Positions 16,413 through 24,780 of a DNA stretch of 64,000 nucleotides are shown here, piece after piece. Numbering within the stretch: the stretch's first letter is position 1; the number at the start of each line of letters is the position of its first letter. The notes under the pieces are model-generated. The model was not told the origin of the DNA, did not search any database, and worked only from the letters and a program-made list of their open reading frames with translations. This stretch comes from CAVQZC01 sp963718315. GTDB lineage: Bacteria > Actinomycetota > Thermoleophilia > Gaiellales > JAICJC01. The stretch lies in the NCBI GenBank assembly GCA_963718315.1, contig CAVQZC010000007.1, positions 1 through 64,000 of the forward strand, written 5' to 3'. The translations under genes and the position numbers were made by a program.

Positions 16413-18797
16413 ATGGCAACAGTCGAAAACCTTCCCAGCCCGTCGACCGAGCGACCGATCGGCTTCGGCCGGCTGAAGCGCAAGGAGGACGCGCGCTTCA
16501 TCCGCGGCCAGGGCAACTACCTCGACGACATCAAGCTGCCGGGCATGGTGTACGGCGCGCTGCTGCGCAGCCCCTATGCGCACGCCAGGATCGTCTCGAT
16601 CGACACCTCGCGGGCGCTGGCGCACCCGAAGGTCGCCGCGGTGGTCACCGCCAAGGACCTGGAGACGCTGGGCCTGGCCTGGATGCCGACCATCTCCTAC
16701 GACACGCAGGCGGTGCTGGCCGGCGACAAGGTGCGCTTCCAGGGCCAGGAGGTCGCGTTCGTGATCGCGACCGACGAGTACTCGGCCAACGACGCGCTGC
16801 AGCTGATCGACGTCGAGTACGAGCCGCTGCCGGCGGTGGTCAACGCCCGCAAGGCGCTCGACCCGGAGACGCCGCTGATCCGCGACGACAAGATCGGACA
16901 GCGCGACAACCTGGCCAGCCCGACCTGGGAGGCAGGCGACGAGGAGGCCACCGACAAGGCGTTCGCCGAGGCCGACACGGTCGTCAGCCGCGACATCATC
17001 TACCCGCGCTGCCATCCGGCTCCGCTGGAGACGTGCGGGATGATCGCGGACTTCAACCCCAACACCGGCCAGCTCGACATCTACAACGGCAACCAGGCGC
17101 CCCACGCGCATCGCACGGTGTATGCCCATGTCGCCGGCCTGGCCGAGCACATGATCCGGATCATGTGCAACGACATCGGAGGCGGCTTCGGCAACAAGGT
17201 GCCGGTGTACCCCGGCTACGTGTGCGCCATCGCCGGCTCGATCGTGGCCGGCGTCCCGGTCAAGTGGGTCGAGAACCGGACCGAGAACCTGGTCTCGACC
17301 GGCTTTGCCCGCGACTACATCATGCACTCCGAGATGTGTTCCAAGGACGGCAAGATCACAGGCCTGCGGGTCGATGTGATCGCCGACCACGGCGCGTTCG
17401 ACAGCACCGCCCAGCCGACCAAGTTCCCGGCCGGGTTCTTCCACATCTGCTGCGGCTCCTACGACCTGCAGGCGGCCCATGTGAAGGTCAAGGCCGTCTA
17501 CACGAACAAGGCGCCGGGCGGCGTCGCCTACCGCTGCTCCTTCCGGATCACCGAGGCCGTGTATCTGGTCGAGCGGATGGTCGACGCGCTGGCGCTGGAG
17601 ATGAAGGTCGACCCGATCGAGCTGCGCATGAAGAGCTTCATCAGGCCCGAGCAGTTCCCCTACGAGACGACCACCGGCTGGACGTTCGACTCCGGCAACT
17701 ACGCCGAGACGATGCAGGTCGCGATGCAGATCGCCGGGTACGAGGAGCTGCGCAGGGAGCAGGCGCAGAAGCGGGCCCGCGGCGAGCTGATGGGGATCGG
17801 CGTGGCGTTCTTCACCGAGGGCGTCGGCGCCGGACCGCGCAAGCACATGGACATCCTCGGGCTGGCGATGAACGACGGCGCCGACCTGCGGGTGCACCCG
17901 TCCGGCAAGGCGGTGGTATCGATCAGCGCCCAGACGCAGGGCCAGGGGCACGAGACGACGTTCGCCCAGATCGTGGCAGAGGAGCTCGGCATCCCGCCCG
18001 AGGACATCGAGGTGCGTCACGGCGACACCGACAAGTCGCCCTACGGCCTCGGCACCTACGGCAGCCGCTCGACGCCGGTGTCGGGCGGCGCGGTCGCGAT
18101 CGTGTCGCGCAAGGTGCGTGACAAGGCGCGGCTGATCGCCGCGACGATGCTCGAGACCCGTCCCGAGGACCTGGCCTGGGAGAAGGGCCGCTGGTACGTC
18201 AAGGGTGACCCCGAGAAGGGCGCCATGATCGAGGAGATCGCCCAGCGCGCCTACAGCGGCGAGCCGATGCCGGACGGCATGGAGGGCGGCCTCGACGCCC
18301 AGGTCATCTACGACCCGCCCAACTTGACCTACCCCTACGGCGCCTACATCGCCGTCGTGGACATCGATCCCGACACCGCCGAGGTCACGATCCGCCGCTT
18401 CATCGCCGTTGACGACTGCGGCGTGCGCATCAACCCGATGATCGTCGACGGCCAGATCCACGGTGGCCTCGCCGAAGGTATCGGGATCGCGCTGATGGAG
18501 CTGATCAGCTTCGACGAGGAGGGCAACTGCCTCAACTCGTCGTTCATGGACTACCTGATCCCGACCGCCCTCGAGTGCCCCGACTTCGAGCTGGGCGAGA
18601 CGGTCACGCCCTGCCCGCACCACCCGCTGGGCGCCAAAGGCGTCGGCGAGTCGCCCAACGTGGGCTCGCCGCCTGCGATCGTCAACGCAGTCATCGACGC
18701 CCTGTATGAGACCCACGGCGTCGACCACATCGACATGCCCTGCAGCCCCGCCCGGGTGTGGGCTGCGATGCAGGGGAGGGCGCAGCCGCCCCAGTGA
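16413..18797 (+). CDS. coxL: CO dehydrogenase large (molybdopterin) subunit, form I
   Basis: The catalytic subunit, 794 residues, binding Mo-molybdopterin cytosine dinucleotide and oxidising CO to CO2. The decisive signature is the active-site loop AYRCSFR with Cys375, the form I motif (AYxCSFR) that separates genuine CO dehydrogenases from form II relatives (AYRGAGR). The conserved catalytic Glu746 lies in AKGVGESPNVG. Further family landmarks are DIGGGFGNKVPVYPGY and QGQGHETTFAQI. The frame is complete and undamaged from ATG to TGA. The GTG start of the next gene overlaps its stop. This is the strongest functional call in the window. Confidence 0.95.
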   Translation: MATVENLPSPSTERPIGFGRLKRKEDARFIRGQGNYLDDIKLPGMVYGALLRSPYAHARIVSIDTSRALAHPKVAAVVTAKDLETLGLAWMPTISYDTQAVLAGDKVRFQGQEVAFVIATDEYSANDALQLIDVEYEPLPAVVNARKALDPETPLIRDDKIGQRDNLASPTWEAGDEEATDKAFAEADTVVSRDIIYPRCHPAPLETCGMIADFNPNTGQLDIYNGNQAPHAHRTVYAHVAGLAEHMIRIMCNDIGGGFGNKVPVYPGYVCAIAGSIVAGVPVKWVENRTENLVSTGFARDYIMHSEMCSKDGKITGLRVDVIADHGAFDSTAQPTKFPAGFFHICCGSYDLQAAHVKVKAVYTNKAPGGVAYRCSFRITEAVYLVERMVDALALEMKVDPIELRMKSFIRPEQFPYETTTGWTFDSGNYAETMQVAMQIAGYEELRREQAQKRARGELMGIGVAFFTEGVGAGPRKHMDILGLAMNDGADLRVHPSGKAVVSISAQTQGQGHETTFAQIVAEELGIPPEDIEVRHGDTDKSPYGLGTYGSRSTPVSGGAVAIVSRKVRDKARLIAATMLETRPEDLAWEKGRWYVKGDPEKGAMIEEIAQRAYSGEPMPDGMEGGLDAQVIYDPPNLTYPYGAYIAVVDIDPDTAEVTIRRFIAVDDCGVRINPMIVDGQIHGGLAEGIGIALMELISFDEEGNCLNSSFMDYLIPTALECPDFELGETVTPCPHHPLGAKGVGESPNVGSPPAIVNAVIDALYETHGVDHIDMPCSPARVWAAMQGRAQPPQ

Positions 18798-19756
18798 TCA
18801 GCGAGGCACTGTCCAAGCGGGCGAGGGAGCTCGCCGACCAGGGGGTGGCGTTTGCCACCGCGACGGTGGTGCGCGCGCAGCGCCCGACCAGCGTCGAGGC
18901 GGGCGATGTCGCCCTGGTGCTTGCCGACGGCACGATCGAGGGCTTCGTGGGCGGCGTCTGCACCGAGCACAGCGTCCGCGCCTACGCGCTGCAGACGCTG
19001 CAGACGGGCGAAGCCGTCCTGCTGCGCGTCCTGCCGTTCGGGGACGACGAACGCGGTGAGGCCGTGACCGATGAGACGCAGATCGCCGAGGGTGCGGTCA
19101 CCGTCCAGAACCCCTGCCTGTCCGGCGGCTCCATCGAGGTCTTCCTGGAGCCGGTGCTGCCCGCCCAGCGCGTGCTGGTCGTGGGGGAGACCCCGATCGC
19201 TGCGGCGCTGCTGCGGGTGGGCGGCGAGCTCGGGTTCAGCGTTGTCGCTGTTGACGGTGAGCGCCTCGAGCCCCGTCCGGGCGATCTGGCGGTGGTCGTG
19301 GCCGCCCATGGCCGGGACGAGCTGCACACGCTCCGCCGCGGCCTCGAGGCTCAGGTGCCCTACGTGGGGCTGGTGGCCAGCCCTCGGCGCGGCACCGGCG
19401 TACTGGCCGAGCTGCGCGGCGACGGTGTGCCCGACGAGCTGCTGGCCCGGATCGATGTCCCCGCCGGGCTCGACATCGGGGCTCGGTCGCCCGGCGAGAT
19501 CGCCGTCTCGATCCTGGCCAAGATCGTGACGGTCCGCCGTGACCACGCCGCCGATCACATTCACCCGCCCGTCGCCGACGTCGAGGCGGCGGCTGCTCCA
19601 GGAGCACTGGCGGTTGACCCGATCTGCGGCATGACGGTGGCTGCCGTCTCCAGCACTCCTTCGCTCGTCCACGAGGGCGAGACCATCTACTTCTGCTGCG
19701 AGGGCTGCAAGGCGAAGTTCGAGGCGCAAAGCCGGCATGCCCAGGTCGGCGACTGA
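18794..19756 (+). CDS. XdhC/CoxI-family maturation protein with C-terminal YHS domain
   Basis: A 320-residue protein. The N-terminal XdhC/CoxI domain (VVRAQRPTSVEAGDVALVLA, GFVGGVCTEHSVRAY) and the Rossmann-like XdhC C-domain (RVLVVGETPIAAALLRVGGE, VGLVASPRRG) are typical of factors that insert or protect the sulfurated molybdenum cofactor. A YHS domain is fused at the end: DPICGMTVAAV and YFCCEGCKAKFEAQ, with four cysteines suited to metal binding. The GTG start at 18794 overlaps the coxL stop. The gene overlaps the next gene by about 20 bp. Confidence 0.88.
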   Translation: MISEALSKRARELADQGVAFATATVVRAQRPTSVEAGDVALVLADGTIEGFVGGVCTEHSVRAYALQTLQTGEAVLLRVLPFGDDERGEAVTDETQIAEGAVTVQNPCLSGGSIEVFLEPVLPAQRVLVVGETPIAAALLRVGGELGFSVVAVDGERLEPRPGDLAVVVAAHGRDELHTLRRGLEAQVPYVGLVASPRRGTGVLAELRGDGVPDELLARIDVPAGLDIGARSPGEIAVSILAKIVTVRRDHAADHIHPPVADVEAAAAPGALAVDPICGMTVAAVSSTPSLVHEGETIYFCCEGCKAKFEAQSRHAQVGD

Positions 19757-20348
19757 CCCCTCCGTCACCGGACTGATCCTGGCCGCCGGCGGTTCGCGGC
19801 GGCTAGGGCGACCGAAGCAGCTGCTGCCCTTCGCGGGTGGGACGCTGCTCGGGCACGTGCTCGGCGTGGCCCGCGGGTGCCGGTTCGACCAGCTGGTAGT
19901 GGCGATCGGAGGCGCAGCTGACGAGGTGCGCTCGGAGGTCGACCTGAGCGGTGTGGAGGTTGTCGAGAACCGGGCGTACGGCGAGGGCTGTTCCTCGTCG
20001 ATCGCCGCGGCGCTGCCCGCTGTCGCTTCTCGCTCGGATCTGCTGGTACTGCTGCTCGGCGACCAGCCGGGCGTCACGCCTGCGGCGGTCGCTGCCCTGG
20101 TCGGCGGCCGCGGCGACGCCCCGCTGGCGGTCTGCAGGTACGACGACGGCCGCGGGCATCCGATCGCGTTCGCCCGCAGCGTGTTCCCCGATCTGGCGGC
20201 GCTGCACGGCGACCGCGGGGTCTGGAAGCTGCTGGATCGCCGGGCGGACGACGTCGTGGAGGTGCCGATCGCGGGCCTGATTCCGCTCGACGTGGACACC
20301 GAGGAGGACTACCGCGCGGTGCTCGCGGCTGCCAGGGAGGTCGCGTGA
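19737..20348 (+). CDS. mocA: Molybdenum cofactor cytidylyltransferase-like protein
   Basis: A 203-residue nucleotidyltransferase of the MobA-like NTP transferase fold. Signature LILAAGGSRRLGRPKQLLPF binds the nucleotide and metal; LLLGDQPGVT is the second metal-binding motif; GHPIAFARSVFPDL and LDVDTEEDYRAVL complete the family pattern. In this setting it most likely makes molybdopterin cytosine dinucleotide, the cofactor form used by CoxL. It overlaps both neighbours (20 bp upstream, 4 bp downstream). Confidence 0.88.
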   Translation: MPRSATDPSVTGLILAAGGSRRLGRPKQLLPFAGGTLLGHVLGVARGCRFDQLVVAIGGAADEVRSEVDLSGVEVVENRAYGEGCSSSIAAALPAVASRSDLLVLLLGDQPGVTPAAVAALVGGRGDAPLAVCRYDDGRGHPIAFARSVFPDLAALHGDRGVWKLLDRRADDVVEVPIAGLIPLDVDTEEDYRAVLAAAREVA

Positions 20349-21265
20349 GCGAGCACGTCACCGGCAACGCCGCCGACGAGATCCGCGCCCTGGCTCCGGA
20401 CATCGAGGTGCTGGCCCAGCGGCTGGGCGCGGTGGATTACCTGGTCGACGAGGGCCTTGCCACGTCGCTCTTCCTGTGCGCGCGGCTGCCCCAGCCACTG
20501 CTGCTCGAGGGCGAGGCCGGCGTCGGCAAGACCGAGGCGGCGAAGGCTCTGGCCGCGGTGCTCGACACGCCGCTCGTGCGGCTCCAGTGCTACGAGGGCA
20601 TCGACGCCGCCGAGGCGCTCTACGAGTGGAACTATCCGCGTCAGCTCCTCAGCATCCGGATGGCCGAAGCGAGCGGAGCGACGCTGCGCGAGGAGGATCT
20701 ATTCGGCTCGGAGTACCTGATTCGCCGGCCGTTGCTGCAGGCACTGGAGCATCCCGGCCCGCGTCCGGCGGTGCTGCTGATCGACGAGATCGACCGCGCT
20801 GACGACGACTTCGAGGCATTCCTGCTCGAGCTGCTGGCAGAGGCCGCCGTGACGATCCCCGAGATCGGCACCATCCGGGCCACGCACCCGCCGGTGATCG
20901 TTTTGACCTCCAACCGCACACGCGATCTGCACGACGCGGTCAAGCGCCGTTGCCTGTACCACTGGATCGACTTCCCCAACCGCCGGCGGGCCGTCGAGAT
21001 CGTGCGCCGGCGGGTCAGGGGCTCCTCCGAGACGCTGGCAGTGCAGGTCGCCGACGCGGTGTCGCGGATGCGCGACTCGGACGTGCAGAAGCCTCCCGGG
21101 ATTGCCGAGGCGATCGACTGGCTGGCGGCGCTCGAGCTGCTGGGCGTGGAGCGGCTCGACGCCGAGGTGGCCGGGCGCACGCTGGGCTCGGTGCTGAAGT
21201 ACGAGGAAGACCAGGAGGTCGTCCGCGCCGACGGTCTCGAGCGGCTGGTGGGCAGCGGTGACTGA
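20345..21265 (+). CDS. coxD: MoxR-type AAA+ ATPase CoxD
   Basis: A 306-residue AAA+ chaperone. Walker A is LLLEGEAGVGKTEAAK, Walker B LLIDEIDRADDDFEAF, and sensor 1 VLTSNRTRDLHDAVKRR with the arginine finger region. In Oligotropha the orthologue is needed to assemble the [CuSMoO2] centre of CoxL; transfer of that role is by family and context. Starts with GTG at 20345, overlapping mocA, and overlaps coxE by 8 bp. Confidence 0.92.
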   Translation: MSEHVTGNAADEIRALAPDIEVLAQRLGAVDYLVDEGLATSLFLCARLPQPLLLEGEAGVGKTEAAKALAAVLDTPLVRLQCYEGIDAAEALYEWNYPRQLLSIRMAEASGATLREEDLFGSEYLIRRPLLQALEHPGPRPAVLLIDEIDRADDDFEAFLLELLAEAAVTIPEIGTIRATHPPVIVLTSNRTRDLHDAVKRRCLYHWIDFPNRRRAVEIVRRRVRGSSETLAVQVADAVSRMRDSDVQKPPGIAEAIDWLAALELLGVERLDAEVAGRTLGSVLKYEEDQEVVRADGLERLVGSGD

Positions 21266-22625
21266 GCCGGCCTTCCGAGTCGAGACGGTCGAGCTCGACC
21301 TGCCGCCGCTGGTGACGGCATTCTGCGCGCGGTTGCACGAGGCCGGCGTCCCGACGACGCCTGCCCGGTCGGCCGACCTGGCGCGTGCGCTGAACCTGGT
21401 GCGGCCGGTCAGCCGGCGGCGGCTGTACTGGACGGCACGGTCGGTGCTGGTGTCCGACCCCTTGCAGGTGGCGGCCTTCGACCGGGTCTTCCTGGCGGTT
21501 TTCGGCGACCGTGACCGACCCGAGAAGTTCCGGCCCGACGAGATCCAGGCGGTGGCGGCGCCGAGCGACGAGCAGCTCGCCACCGACCGGCGGCTGGAGG
21601 AGGCGGAGGTGGTCGGCCGGGAGTCGCAGGGGGGCGTGTGGTCGACCGCGGCTCCGCTCGAGGCGAGCGAGGACGGCGAGCAGATCGAGGTGCCGGTTGC
21701 TCTCGCAAGCGAAGAGGAGCGCCTGGCGACGCGCAGCTTCGACGCCCTCCAGCCGTACGAGCTGGCGCAGCTCCACCGGCTGATGTCAGGACTGCGCCTG
21801 GCAACGCCGGTGCGGCGCAGCCGCCGTCACCGGACGTCCCGGCGCGGCCGCCGGATCGACATGCGGCGGACGCTGCGGACCAGTCTGCGCACCGGCGGTG
21901 ACCCGATCCGGCTGGCCCGGCGAAAGCGCCGCGAGGTGCCGCGGCGGCTGGTCATGCTGTGCGACATCTCAGGCTCGATGGAGCCCTACGCGCGGGCCTA
22001 TCTCCAGTTCCTGTCCTGCGGCGCGGGCGCCGGTCCGGATGCGGAGGCGTTCGTGTTTGCGACCCGGCTGACGCGCGTCACCCGCGCGCTCGCCGCCCGC
22101 AACCCGCAACGGGCCATCCAGCGCGCGGCGGAGGCGGCGCCCGACTGGTCGAGCGGCACCCGTATCGGCGAGGCCCTGAAGCGGTTCAACGACAGGCACG
22201 GGCGTCGCGGCATGGCCCGCGGAGCGGTCGTGGTCATCCTGTCCGACGGCTGGGAGCGGGGCGACCCAGTGCTGGTCGGCCGCGAGATGGAGCGCCTGTC
22301 GCGTCTTGCCCACCGCATCGTCTGGGTCAACCCGCGGATCAGTGCCGAACGGTTCGCCGTTCGGGCCGGCGGGATGGTCGCCGCCCTGCCGCACTGCGAC
22401 GCGCTGGTCAGCGGCCACAGCTTCGCGGCGCTGGGCGAGGTCGTCGCTGCGATCGGCGGCGAGCTGGACGAGCCCGTGCCGGTGCCCGAGCAGGCGACGA
22501 CAGCCGAGCCGGAGCCCGAGCCGTGGGCAAGTGCGACGCCGGTGGCGGGGAGCTCGGTGGCGATGCCCAGCGGGTACGGTCCCAGCAAGGGAAAGACCAC
22601 GCCAGGATGGGTGACCGATGAGTGA
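21258..22625 (+). CDS. coxE: VWA-domain protein CoxE
   Basis: A 455-residue protein with a C-terminal von Willebrand A domain. The metal-ion-dependent adhesion site begins VMLCDISGSMEPYARAY (DxSxS) and continues with the Thr and Asp positions in WSSGTRIGEALKRF and VVILSDGWERGDP. It acts with CoxD in maturing the active site. The N-terminal 200 residues are the CoxE-specific helical part, followed by an Arg-rich linker. The GTG start overlaps coxD and the stop overlaps the next small gene. Confidence 0.9.
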   Translation: MTEPAFRVETVELDLPPLVTAFCARLHEAGVPTTPARSADLARALNLVRPVSRRRLYWTARSVLVSDPLQVAAFDRVFLAVFGDRDRPEKFRPDEIQAVAAPSDEQLATDRRLEEAEVVGRESQGGVWSTAAPLEASEDGEQIEVPVALASEEERLATRSFDALQPYELAQLHRLMSGLRLATPVRRSRRHRTSRRGRRIDMRRTLRTSLRTGGDPIRLARRKRREVPRRLVMLCDISGSMEPYARAYLQFLSCGAGAGPDAEAFVFATRLTRVTRALAARNPQRAIQRAAEAAPDWSSGTRIGEALKRFNDRHGRRGMARGAVVVILSDGWERGDPVLVGREMERLSRLAHRIVWVNPRISAERFAVRAGGMVAALPHCDALVSGHSFAALGEVVAAIGGELDEPVPVPEQATTAEPEPEPWASATPVAGSSVAMPSGYGPSKGKTTPGWVTDE

Positions 22626-22815
22626 GACCAGCTCTGGAACCAAGATCTGCATCTACCCCGGGTGCGACCGGCCCGCCGTGCCGGCCCATCCGCAGGGAGG
22701 GCCGCAGCCGGCGTTCTGCGACCTCGAGGAGCACAACGCGCTGAGAGCGCACCAGGAGCGCCAGCGGCTTGCCGCCCTGGCGGCCACCGACGACCAGGAG
22801 ACGACCAGTGGCTAA
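22618..22815 (+). CDS. Small cysteine-containing cox-cluster protein
   Basis: A 65-residue protein with CIYPGCDRPAVPAHPQGG and FCDLEEHNALRAHQERQRL; three cysteines and two histidines could hold a metal ion. It overlaps coxE at its start (ATGAG) and the next gene at its end. I do not know a named family. Its position inside the tightly coupled operon suggests an accessory role in CO dehydrogenase maturation or expression; this is inference. Confidence 0.65.
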   Translation: MSETSSGTKICIYPGCDRPAVPAHPQGGPQPAFCDLEEHNALRAHQERQRLAALAATDDQETTSG

Positions 22816-23269
22816 CGAGGCCTACCGCGCGGTCTTTCTGCGCGTGCACCCCACCGGCAAGATGGTGCTCAGTCTGACAACTGAGGCCGACGGCCGGGAG
22901 TCGCAGTACGCAGCGCAGGTCGCCGAGGAGCTCGGCGTTCCGCCGCTCGACGTCAAGGTCGTCCCCGCCGACACCAACCGGTTCGGCGTCGGGCACGGCT
23001 TCAACACCAGCCCATCCGACGGGACGCCCGCGGCCATCTCGACCGCGACCGAGCGGATCAAGGACAAGGCGCGGCTGCTGGCCGGGATGCAGCTGGGGGC
23101 GGCGCCGGAGTCGCTGACCTGGTCGGACGGCGCCTGGACGAACGGCGGGGGCGACGAGCCCGGCCAGATCGAGACGATCGCCGACAGCGCGCTCTACGCG
23201 CACGGCACCGGCGAGCTGCCGCCGGGCGTCGAGGGCGGGCTGGACGCGCAGGCCGTCTACCGCGACTGA
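22808..23269 (+). CDS. Stand-alone paralogue of a CoxL segment
   Basis: A 153-residue protein that aligns along its length with residues about 491-634 of the CoxL encoded 5 kb upstream: LRVHPTGKMVLSLTTEADGR against LRVHPSGKAVVSISAQTQGQ, VAEELGVPPLDVKVVPADTN against VAEELGIPPEDIEVRHGDTD, and GVEGGLDAQAVYRD against GMEGGLDAQVIYD. It has its own GTG start at 22808 overlapping the previous gene, and clean ends, so it looks like a working gene, not debris. It lacks both the active-site loop and the catalytic glutamate. A structural or cofactor-delivery role is possible. Confidence 0.75.
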   Translation: MANEAYRAVFLRVHPTGKMVLSLTTEADGRESQYAAQVAEELGVPPLDVKVVPADTNRFGVGHGFNTSPSDGTPAAISTATERIKDKARLLAGMQLGAAPESLTWSDGAWTNGGGDEPGQIETIADSALYAHGTGELPPGVEGGLDAQAVYRD

Positions 23270-23290
23270 GACCCTGCGCGCTAGTGGCGT

Positions 23291-23830
23291 CTAGGCCTTG
23301 GCTTCGAGCTTGATGCGCACGTCGTCGGCGACCTTCAGGGCGCCGTACAGCGTGGAGTAGGGCTTCATGCCCCAGTCGGTCTGCTTGATGACCGCCTCGG
23401 CGCTGAGCGATCCGTCGCCGTTCAGGACGACGTCGACCGCCAGAGGGTGCGTGGCGCCGTGGAGGCTGAGGTCGCCCTCCACGTGGAGTCCGGTACCTTC
23501 CTCGGCCGGCGCAGCAGAGGTCGACCTGAAGGTGATCTGCTCCCCCTTCAGCACGTCCTCGTCGATCGTCTTTGCGATGTCGACCTTGTCGTCGTCGCCG
23601 AGCTTCTGCATGCCGCCGCGGCCCTCGAGGACACGCAGCGAGCCGCCGTCAACGGTCATCTCGATCGACATGCTCCCGGGGTCGTCCGCGGTGGCGAGCG
23701 ACGCCTGCCAGGACGTCACCTCGATCGTCAGGTCGTGACCCGCCTTGGCCGCGGCGCCGGTGCGGCCGGTGTGCACCGTCAAGGTGGCGTTGTCAGGTCC
23801 GAGCAGCTGGGTCCCTTGCTGAGTCGCCAT
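23291..23830 (-). CDS. YceI-family protein
   Basis: A 179-residue lipocalin-like YceI protein, a family that binds isoprenoid-type lipids in a beta-barrel. Recognisable blocks are LTVHTGRTGAAAKAGHDLTI, LSLHGATHPLAVDVVL and DWGMKPYSTLYGALKVADDV. No signal peptide is seen, so it is probably cytoplasmic. It is the only reverse-strand gene in the cox region and diverges from coxG across 63 bp. The frame is intact. Confidence 0.88.
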   Translation of the reverse strand: MATQQGTQLLGPDNATLTVHTGRTGAAAKAGHDLTIEVTSWQASLATADDPGSMSIEMTVDGGSLRVLEGRGGMQKLGDDDKVDIAKTIDEDVLKGEQITFRSTSAAPAEEGTGLHVEGDLSLHGATHPLAVDVVLNGDGSLSAEAVIKQTDWGMKPYSTLYGALKVADDVRIKLEAKA

Positions 23831-23840
23831 ACCCGAAAAC

Positions 23841-23846
23841 TATAAT
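23841..23846 (+). promoter_or_regulatory. Perfect -10 element upstream of coxG
   Basis: TATAAT lies 48 bp upstream of the coxG start in the 63-bp gap between divergent yceI-like and coxG genes. A clear -35 is not seen; the preceding bases overlap the yceI-like start. It most probably drives the coxG transcript separately from the main cox operon. Confidence 0.5.
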
Positions 23847-23893
23847 GCCCGGCCATCTGACGCCTCCCTTCAACCCGGCCTCAAGGAGCGCAC

Positions 23894-24325
23894 ATGGCAG
23901 TGGAGCTCGACCACACGTTCTCGACCTCGAGGGCGATCGACGACAGCTACGCGACCATCCTCGACCTCGACAAGGTGATCCCCTGTGTCGAGGGAGCCTC
24001 CGTGCTCGAACGCACCGGCCCGGAGTCGGTCAAGGCCGAGATCAAGGTCAAGATGGGCGCGATGTCGATGACCTTCACGGGCACCTGCGAGGTGACGGAG
24101 CAGGACGAGGCGGCGCACCGCATCGTGCTCGTCGTCAAGTCTCGCGAGGCGGGTGGGCAGGGCTTTGCGAACGCCACGATCAGCTTCCAGCTCAAGGACG
24201 GTGGGGGTGACATTCACACCAGCGCCCAGATCTCCGGCAAGGCGGCGTCGATGGGGGAGGGAGTCGTCTACGGCGTCCTCGACGCGCTGATCGCCGACTT
24301 CGCCGGCAAGCTCGGCGCCCTCTAG
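23894..24325 (+). CDS. coxG: CoxG, CO dehydrogenase membrane-recruitment protein
   Basis: A 143-residue SRPBCC-fold protein of the CoxG family (PF06240). Typical features are MAVELDHTFSTSRAIDDSYA, a ligand-cavity strand LDLDKVIPCVEGASVLERTG, and IKVKMGAMSMTFTGTCEVTE with the C-terminal helix VLDALIADFAGKLGAL. Family members recruit CO dehydrogenase to the membrane or deliver quinones. It sits 10 bp before the zinc-ribbon gene. Confidence 0.9.
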   Translation: MAVELDHTFSTSRAIDDSYATILDLDKVIPCVEGASVLERTGPESVKAEIKVKMGAMSMTFTGTCEVTEQDEAAHRIVLVVKSREAGGQGFANATISFQLKDGGGDIHTSAQISGKAASMGEGVVYGVLDALIADFAGKLGAL

Positions 24326-24335
24326 ACGGCAGCCC

Positions 24336-24578
24336 GTGGCGACCGTCCAGATGAAGCGGGTCAGGCCCGGCGAGGTGCCGAAGGACGGCGGCACTGCGGT
24401 GCAGGAGGATCCCGGCCGGCCGGTCTTCAACGGCAACGGCCCCGACGACTACGTCTGCGTCGAGTGCGGCAACGTGCTCGCCACCTCGATGAGCCCGGAA
24501 TACATGACGTTTCGCGTGCGCGTGAAGTGCGGGCGCTGCAAGACCATCAACGTCGCGGAGAACGATGACCGTAGATGA
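24336..24578 (+). CDS. Small zinc-ribbon protein
   Basis: An 80-residue protein beginning with GTG at 24336. The C-terminal half holds a four-cysteine ribbon: VCVECGNVLATSM and VRVKCGRCKTINVAEND. The N-terminal half is basic and probably flexible. Its TGA stop lies inside the left terminal repeat of the inverted-repeat element described next. It may be the last gene of the coxG transcript. No family name is known to me. Confidence 0.65.
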   Translation: MATVQMKRVRPGEVPKDGGTAVQEDPGRPVFNGNGPDDYVCVECGNVLATSMSPEYMTFRVRVKCGRCKTINVAENDDRR

Positions 24579-24780
24579 GTGATTCCGCGCCGACGTGGAG
24601 GCTGGGCGAGCGTGAATCGGTGTCTGGGCAGGCCGCAGGGAGCGCGCGGGCTGGTGGCCGGTGCGCTCCCGAGAACGAACCCAGACGCCGATTCACGCCG
24701 AAGCGACGCTGTCTGGATCGGGCAAGGCCCGCTTCAGACAGCGAGCGTCCAGCACCGCGGCGGTGTGGGATCACTCATCT
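24573..24780. repeat. 208-bp inverted-repeat element E1 with three predicted stems
   Basis: The ends are AGATGAGTGAT (24573-24583) and its exact reverse complement (24770-24780). Inside lies a 19-bp arm, 24610-24628 pairing with 24680-24698 (one G-U), with an 8-bp inner stem 24638-24645/24663-24670. A second arm pairs 24707-24715 with 24735-24743 and has an inner 5-bp stem 24719-24723/24727-24731. Both flanking convergent genes end inside the terminal repeats. This could be a miniature mobile element, a bidirectional terminator or a structured RNA. The ends match those of the second element at 26443-26646. Confidence 0.8.

Noticed and set aside
16386..18728. A 780-codon open frame antisense to coxL
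   Set aside because: It is the usual mirror frame of a high-GC gene; coxL on the other strand has complete motifs, and the antisense product is low-complexity Arg/Asp/Val.
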